A stretch of DNA of 58,777 nt from Empedobacter stercoris (GTDB taxonomy: Bacteria; Bacteroidota; Bacteroidia; Flavobacteriales; Weeksellaceae), in the NCBI RefSeq assembly GCF_020281205.1, contig NZ_JACXZC010000019.1, forward strand, positions 1 through 58,777, given 5' to 3'. The position numbers and the translations under genes were made by a program. The notes under the pieces are model-generated. The model saw only the letters and a program-made list of their open reading frames with translations. It did no database searches and had not been told where the DNA came from. This document shows, one piece after another, positions 57,904-58,777 of this stretch; within the stretch, counting starts at the first letter, position 1; every line of letters starts with the position of its first letter.

Positions 57904-57911
57904 TAATTTTG
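57904..57911 (+). promoter_or_regulatory. Promoter of the DUF4241 gene, minus-7 TAATTTTG
   Basis: This exact TAnnTTTG match lies 22 bases before the ATG at 57934. Confidence 0.55.
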
Positions 57912-57933
57912 TACCACTTTAAAATAAAAAAAT

Positions 57934-58689
57934 ATGCAACCAACAGCAGAATGGTTAAAAACTTGGGAATCTAAAAGAGAATTTACTTTGGCTCCTAACG
58001 ACTTAGAAAAATATTTTACCGATAAAGAAATTGGTGGAGTTGAGATTGACCAAATTGATTTGGGAGAAGTGTCTTTGCCTTCAGGAAAGATTTTTGTGAA
58101 TGATCCTTTGGGAGAATATTTATCAATGGATAAAGATCCTTATTTCCTTGAAACACCAAAAGGTAATTTTCCTGTCACTGCAAGCATTGTAAAATTTGAA
58201 GACGATGGTGATGTTGAAAACTTAATTGGTTGTGTTAAAGTTGCTTTTACAGACGAAAAACCTGTTCGTTATGAAGAAGCAATGAAAGGAATCGAGTTGA
58301 TTGAAGAATTACAAGAAGGAGAATACTTTGGTTTCTCAATCGAAAGTGGTTTAGCGACTATTGTTGATGCAGAAGCAAAAGATTCTTTTGTAAAATTTAT
58401 CGATGAGTTCGAAAGTAAAGGTGATGTCAATTTATACGATGATTATTTTAACGCATTATTCGTAGAAAATGCTAAAAATAATCCTAAATATCAATCAGAA
58501 GAAGGAGATTGGATCAATTGGAGAATTCCAACAACAGAATTTAAATCACCAATTTTTCAGGCTGGTTTCGGAGAAGGAATCTATCCTGCTTATTTTGGAT
58601 ACAATGGAAAAGGAGAAATTGTTGCATTTTACATCCAATTCATCGATGCTGAATTAGAAGATTCAGAAGATGATGACGAATGGTTGTAA
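57934..58689 (+). CDS. DUF4241 domain-containing protein
   Basis: The product has 251 residues, soluble, acidic and without a signal peptide. The DUF4241 core VSLPSGKIFVNDPLGEYLSMDKDPYFLETPKGNFPVTASI opens the protein, GLATIVDAEAKDSF lies in the middle, and YPAYFGYNGKGEIVAFYIQFID ends it, followed by an acidic tail (EDSEDDDEWL). The family is common in Bacteroidota and of unknown function; some relatives occur as immunity proteins to polymorphic toxins, but no toxin gene is adjacent in the window. Confidence 0.85.
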   Translation: MQPTAEWLKTWESKREFTLAPNDLEKYFTDKEIGGVEIDQIDLGEVSLPSGKIFVNDPLGEYLSMDKDPYFLETPKGNFPVTASIVKFEDDGDVENLIGCVKVAFTDEKPVRYEEAMKGIELIEELQEGEYFGFSIESGLATIVDAEAKDSFVKFIDEFESKGDVNLYDDYFNALFVENAKNNPKYQSEEGDWINWRIPTTEFKSPIFQAGFGEGIYPAYFGYNGKGEIVAFYIQFIDAELEDSEDDDEWL

Positions 58690-58777
58690 TAGATTTTATC
58701 TGTAACGTCCTGAAAAAATGATACAGGATTAGACCAATAAAATTTTATTTTAAACAGTACATATATTCGTATTTGTA
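58690..58777. other. Non-coding right edge, possible end of another insertion sequence
   Basis: No gene fits in the last 88 bases. The segment near 58701-58735 (TGTAACGTCCTG, then CAGGATTAG) with a TCCTG / CAGGA inverted pair resembles the outer end of IS3-type elements found in Flavobacteriales. The window stops before any transposase could be seen, so this is a weak call. Confidence 0.25.

Noticed and set aside
57934-58689. DUF4241 protein as an immunity protein of a toxin locus
   Set aside because: No toxin, secretion tag or repeat array is visible within the window, and the family is also common as a stand-alone gene.

Overview
The window is AT-rich chromosomal DNA from a member of the Bacteroidota, most likely Flavobacteriales and of the Weeksellaceae type (Empedobacter-like, judged only from the look of the proteins). 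The evidence is the many TAnnTTTG minus-7 promoter elements, the near absence of Shine-Dalgarno sequences, OstA-like and CarboxypepD-reg-like proteins, the paired radical-SAM/TIGR03915 genes and CtlX. No tRNA, rRNA or CRISPR array was seen. Most of the window is ordinary core genome. The accessory and decayed parts are the left edge and, possibly, the last 80 bases.

Layout. 1-1755: an IS30-type insertion sequence cut by the window edge, then a beta-barrel gene remnant, a decayed NAD(P)-binding oxidoreductase and a headless lipoprotein fragment. 1801-5254: an operon of an OstA-like envelope protein, a lipoprotein and a class III aminotransferase. 5440-10129: a Fur-family repressor behind a striking inverted repeat, a UvrD/PcrA helicase with a probably leaderless mRNA, and an AGCS amino-acid symporter. 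10179-12155: a YceI / DOPA-dioxygenase / YceI operon with its own operator-like repeat. 12364-15021: methionine aminopeptidase with a small partner, and Ffh. 15139-20804: mostly unknown proteins, plus a methyltransferase/glycosyltransferase pair and two related exported proteins. 20903-22966: an RluA-type pseudouridine synthase with a large extension and a small unknown gene.

23031-29347 is a complete tripartite RND efflux operon led by its GbsR/MarR-type regulator, with a perfect 9-bp inverted repeat over the promoter. 29639-31614: an alpha/beta hydrolase, and an exported peptide deformylase translationally coupled to DoxX. 33155-35181: the radical-SAM DNA modification/repair pair. 35213-38122: two guanidino-group-modifying enzymes (one CtlX-like) and a cytosine-deaminase-type amidohydrolase. 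38313-42825: the Rel/SpoT stringent-response enzyme and propionyl-CoA synthetase. 42901-45003: an exported catalase with an exported ankyrin protein. 45600-51829: RecG, two thioredoxin-fold proteins, a frameshifted TMEM175-type channel, a pair of related unknown membrane proteins and a heavy-metal-binding domain protein. 51975-58689: a uracil/xanthine permease, a PaaE-like flavo-iron-sulfur reductase, methylglyoxal synthase, an Rrf2-regulated NAD(P)-binding protein, a Crp-family regulator and a DUF4241 protein.

Nearly every operon ends in a strong hairpin with a T-run, often bidirectional between convergent genes. The most useful leads are the regulatory inverted repeats upstream of fur, of the YceI operon and of the efflux operon; the exported deformylase; the radical-SAM pair; the CtlX cluster; and the two paralogous membrane proteins at 50417-51447. 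I did not find a clear-cut new defence or mobile system.
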